A stretch of 64,000 nucleotides of DNA, taken from the NCBI GenBank assembly GCA_963719325.1, contig CAVRBW010000001.1:97039-161038 (forward strand). Direction: 5' to 3'. The position numbers and the translations under genes were made by a program. The number at the start of each line of letters is the position of its first letter. Positions within the stretch are counted from its first letter, which is position 1. The notes beneath the pieces are model-generated. The model saw only the letters and a list, made by a program, of their open reading frames with translations, searched no databases and had not been told where the DNA came from. This DNA comes from DATBLE01 sp963719325 (lineage in GTDB: Bacteria > Actinomycetota > Thermoleophilia > Gaiellales > Gaiellaceae). Below, one piece after another: positions 62,190-64,000 of the stretch.

Positions 62190-64000
62190 GTGAACGTGTT
62201 CGCCGAGCTCGCGGCGCGCCGCCCGTGGAGCCTCCTCGCGGTCGTCGGCGCTCTGGCGGTGGTCGCCGCCGTGTTCGGCCTGCAGACGCCGCACCTGCTC
62301 GGGCGCGGGTCGAACGACTTCGTCGCGCAGGGCAGCGAGAGCCTCCGCGCGGAGCAGGCGGTCGAAGAGGCGTCGGGCTTGTCCGCTGCGCCGCAGGTGC
62401 TCGTGCTCGTCCGCGATCCGACCCGAGCACGGCTGACGCGAGTCTCGAAGCTGATCCGGACGGAGTCCGTCTTTCCGGTCGTGGGACGTCCACTCCTCTC
62501 GCGCGACGGGCGGGAGGCGATCGTCTTCGCCTATGCGCGTGCGGGCGTGTCGCAGCGGCTCTGGCGGGACGCGGCCGACCGCGTGCAGAAGCGGCTGGCG
62601 GACGTCCGCGGGACCGCGATGGGCGGGAGCGCGCTCGCCGTCTCCCAGGTCAACCGGCAGGTGCAGCGCGACCTCACCTACGCGGAGAAGCTCGCCTTCC
62701 CGATCCTGTTCCTGCTCGCTCTCTGGGTGTTCAGGAGCGTGGTCGCGGCGCTGCTGCCGCTCCTGTGCGGCGCGCTGACGATCCTCGGCGCGCTGCTCCT
62801 GCTTCGCCTGCTCGACCAGGCGACGCCGATCTCCACGTACGCGCTGAACATCGTCACCGGCGCGGGTCTCGGGCTCGGGATCGACTACAGCCTGCTGCTC
62901 GTCTCCCGCTACCGCGAGGAGCTCGCCCGCCGGGGGCCGGGCATCGAGGCCGTGCGCGCGACGCTCGCGACGGCCGGGCGGACGGTCGCGTTCAGCTCGG
63001 TGACGGTGGGCGTCGCGATCGCGACGCTGGCCGTGTTCCCGCTCGGGTTCATGCGCTCGATGGGGCTTGCCGGCGGGCTCGTGGGGCCGCTCGCCGGGCT
63101 GATCGCGCTCACGGTGCTGCCGGCCCTGTTCGTCCTGCTCGGCACGCGCGTGGATGCGCTCTCGGTCCGTCGTCGGCCCCACCGGGAGGGGCGGCAGGGC
63201 GGCTGGTACCGGCTCGCACATGCGCTGATGCGGCGGCCGTGGCCGGTGGCGCTGGCGGCGACGGCGCTGCTCGTCGTGCTTGGGCTGCCGTTCCTCTCCG
63301 TGCGATTCACCGGCGTCGACGCGTCGGTGCTCCCGGCACAGGTGAGCTCACGCGTCGTGGACACGGCGCTGCGGGAGGACTTTTCCGTGTCGGCCGTCAC
63401 CCCGGCCTACGCCGTCGTGCAGGGGAGCGAAGCCGAGGCGCGCGCCTATGCGGCTGCGGTCCGCAGCCTGCCGGACGCCGCGCTCGTGCAGCCGCTCCGG
63501 CGGCTGGGCCCCGGCGTGTGGGAGGTGAGGGCGTCGTCCGGAGCGCCTTTCCTCGCCGGCGCCTCGCAGCGGCTGGTGCACGAGCTGCGGGCCTTGCCGG
63601 GCCATGCCCGGGTAGGCGGCTCGACGGCGCAGTACCTCGACCAGAGACACACGATCGGATCCCACCTCCCGCTCGCGCTCGTGCTCCTGTGCGTGGTCAC
63701 GTTCCTGCTCCTCTGCCTGGCGACCCGGTCGCTCGTCCTGCCGCTGAAGACGCTGGCGATGAACGCGCTGACCCTCGTGGCAACGCTCGGCATCCTCGTG
63801 TTCGTCTTCCAGGACGGCCGGCTCGAGGGTCTGCTCTCCTACCGAAGTCAGGGCGCGCTGCAGCTGACCCAGCCGCTCATCCTGTTCGCGACCGCGTTCG
63901 GTCTCGCGACCGACTACGGCGTCTTCCTGCTGACGAGGATCAAGGAAGCCTGGGACTCGGGCCTGCCGAACCGCGAGGCGGTCGCGCTGGGGTTGGAGCG
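62190..64000 (+). CDS. MMPL-family RND transporter, cut by window edge
   Basis: About 603 residues from GTG 62190 to the window end, frame still open. N-terminal membrane segment (WSLLAVVGALAVVAAVFGLQ), an extracytoplasmic domain (about 35-175), then the five-helix membrane block with GLGLGIDYSLLLVSRYREEL (the RND/MMPL Asp-Tyr motif, about 230-249), AGRTVAFSSVTVGVAIATLAVFPLGFM, and the second half with ATAFGLATDYGVFLLTRIKE near the end (about 569). Such proteins export lipids, siderophores or drugs by the proton gradient. Substrate unknown; probably ends 100-150 residues after the window. Confidence 0.92.
   Translation, partial: MNVFAELAARRPWSLLAVVGALAVVAAVFGLQTPHLLGRGSNDFVAQGSESLRAEQAVEEASGLSAAPQVLVLVRDPTRARLTRVSKLIRTESVFPVVGRPLLSRDGREAIVFAYARAGVSQRLWRDAADRVQKRLADVRGTAMGGSALAVSQVNRQVQRDLTYAEKLAFPILFLLALWVFRSVVAALLPLLCGALTILGALLLLRLLDQATPISTYALNIVTGAGLGLGIDYSLLLVSRYREELARRGPGIEAVRATLATAGRTVAFSSVTVGVAIATLAVFPLGFMRSMGLAGGLVGPLAGLIALTVLPALFVLLGTRVDALSVRRRPHREGRQGGWYRLAHALMRRPWPVALAATALLVVLGLPFLSVRFTGVDASVLPAQVSSRVVDTALREDFSVSAVTPAYAVVQGSEAEARAYAAAVRSLPDAALVQPLRRLGPGVWEVRASSGAPFLAGASQRLVHELRALPGHARVGGSTAQYLDQRHTIGSHLPLALVLLCVVTFLLLCLATRSLVLPLKTLAMNALTLVATLGILVFVFQDGRLEGLLSYRSQGALQLTQPLILFATAFGLATDYGVFLLTRIKEAWDSGLPNREAVALGLE

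Noticed and set aside
62140..63221. Minus-strand extension of the S4-domain gene
   Set aside because: Antisense to the MMPL transporter; only the last 130 codons have the S4 pattern.

Overview
The window is very G+C-rich chromosomal DNA, densely coded on both strands. The gene complement fits an actinobacterium: hom-thrC-thrB threonine operon order, several luciferase-like (often F420-dependent) oxidoreductases, pyridoxamine-oxidase-fold proteins, an ECF sigma factor with a zinc-finger anti-sigma factor, and many genes that seem to be transcribed without leaders. A deep-branching soil lineage such as Thermoleophilia is my guess; no marker gene here settles it. I see no rRNA, tRNA, CRISPR array, phage or transposase gene.

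Layout. 1-3000: end of a molybdenum hydroxylase operon (L-M-S subunits; the small subunit is broken by a palindromic repeat). 3064-8865: secreted DUF4232 protein, radical SAM/SPASM protein, copper nitrite reductase-like oxidase with a divergent Cys-containing HTH regulator, a 6-phosphogluconate-dehydrogenase-like enzyme and DNA polymerase IV. 9075-13577: hom-thrC-thrB, an FMN protein and a sulfurtransferase. 13653-19950: EamA exporter, then a catabolic run of two ketopantoate-reductase-like enzymes, an M24 protein without its metal site, a luciferase-like oxidoreductase and an amidinotransferase-fold enzyme. It meets a convergent branched-chain-amino-acid-type (Liv) ABC transporter at 19947-24800. 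25057-36261: sugar isomerase, phytoene-dehydrogenase-like enzyme, then a long minus-strand block (luciferase-like, acyl-CoA dehydrogenase, homocitrate-synthase-like, M24 and M20 peptidases, fumarylacetoacetase-like). 36339-38103: antitoxin/PIN toxin pair and a ferredoxin-reductase-like flavoprotein. 38545-49440: second molybdenum hydroxylase operon (M-S-L-G), a class V aminotransferase and a second complete Liv transporter. 49512-54484: cupin, SnoaL-like, Bcp peroxiredoxin, threonine dehydratase, ornithine-cyclodeaminase-like and aldo/keto reductase genes. 54541-64000: superoxide dismutase, FMN alpha-hydroxyacid oxidase, a UGA-containing SelW-like selenoprotein, phosphoribosyltransferase, M29 aminopeptidase, a degenerate aminotransferase, the sigma/anti-sigma pair, an Hsp15-like protein and the start of an MMPL transporter.

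Taken together, two Liv uptake systems, two Mo-hydroxylases, peptidases, amidino- and amino-group enzymes and acyl-CoA chemistry suggest a scavenging heterotroph that imports and oxidises amino-acid-like or N-containing small molecules; the substrates cannot be read from the sequence.

The main surprises are (i) a selenoprotein that an ordinary gene call misses because its CxxU motif uses an in-frame TGA; (ii) several families of palindromic repeats between and inside genes, including a 51-bp unit repeated three times in frame in an aminotransferase and a ~165-bp hairpin element that abuts thrC and a threonine dehydratase gene; (iii) about twenty start codons with a TANNNT box 6-9 nt upstream, which indicates leaderless transcripts and fixes several starts; and (iv) eight otherwise well-preserved genes with a frameshift, seven of them explained by one base.
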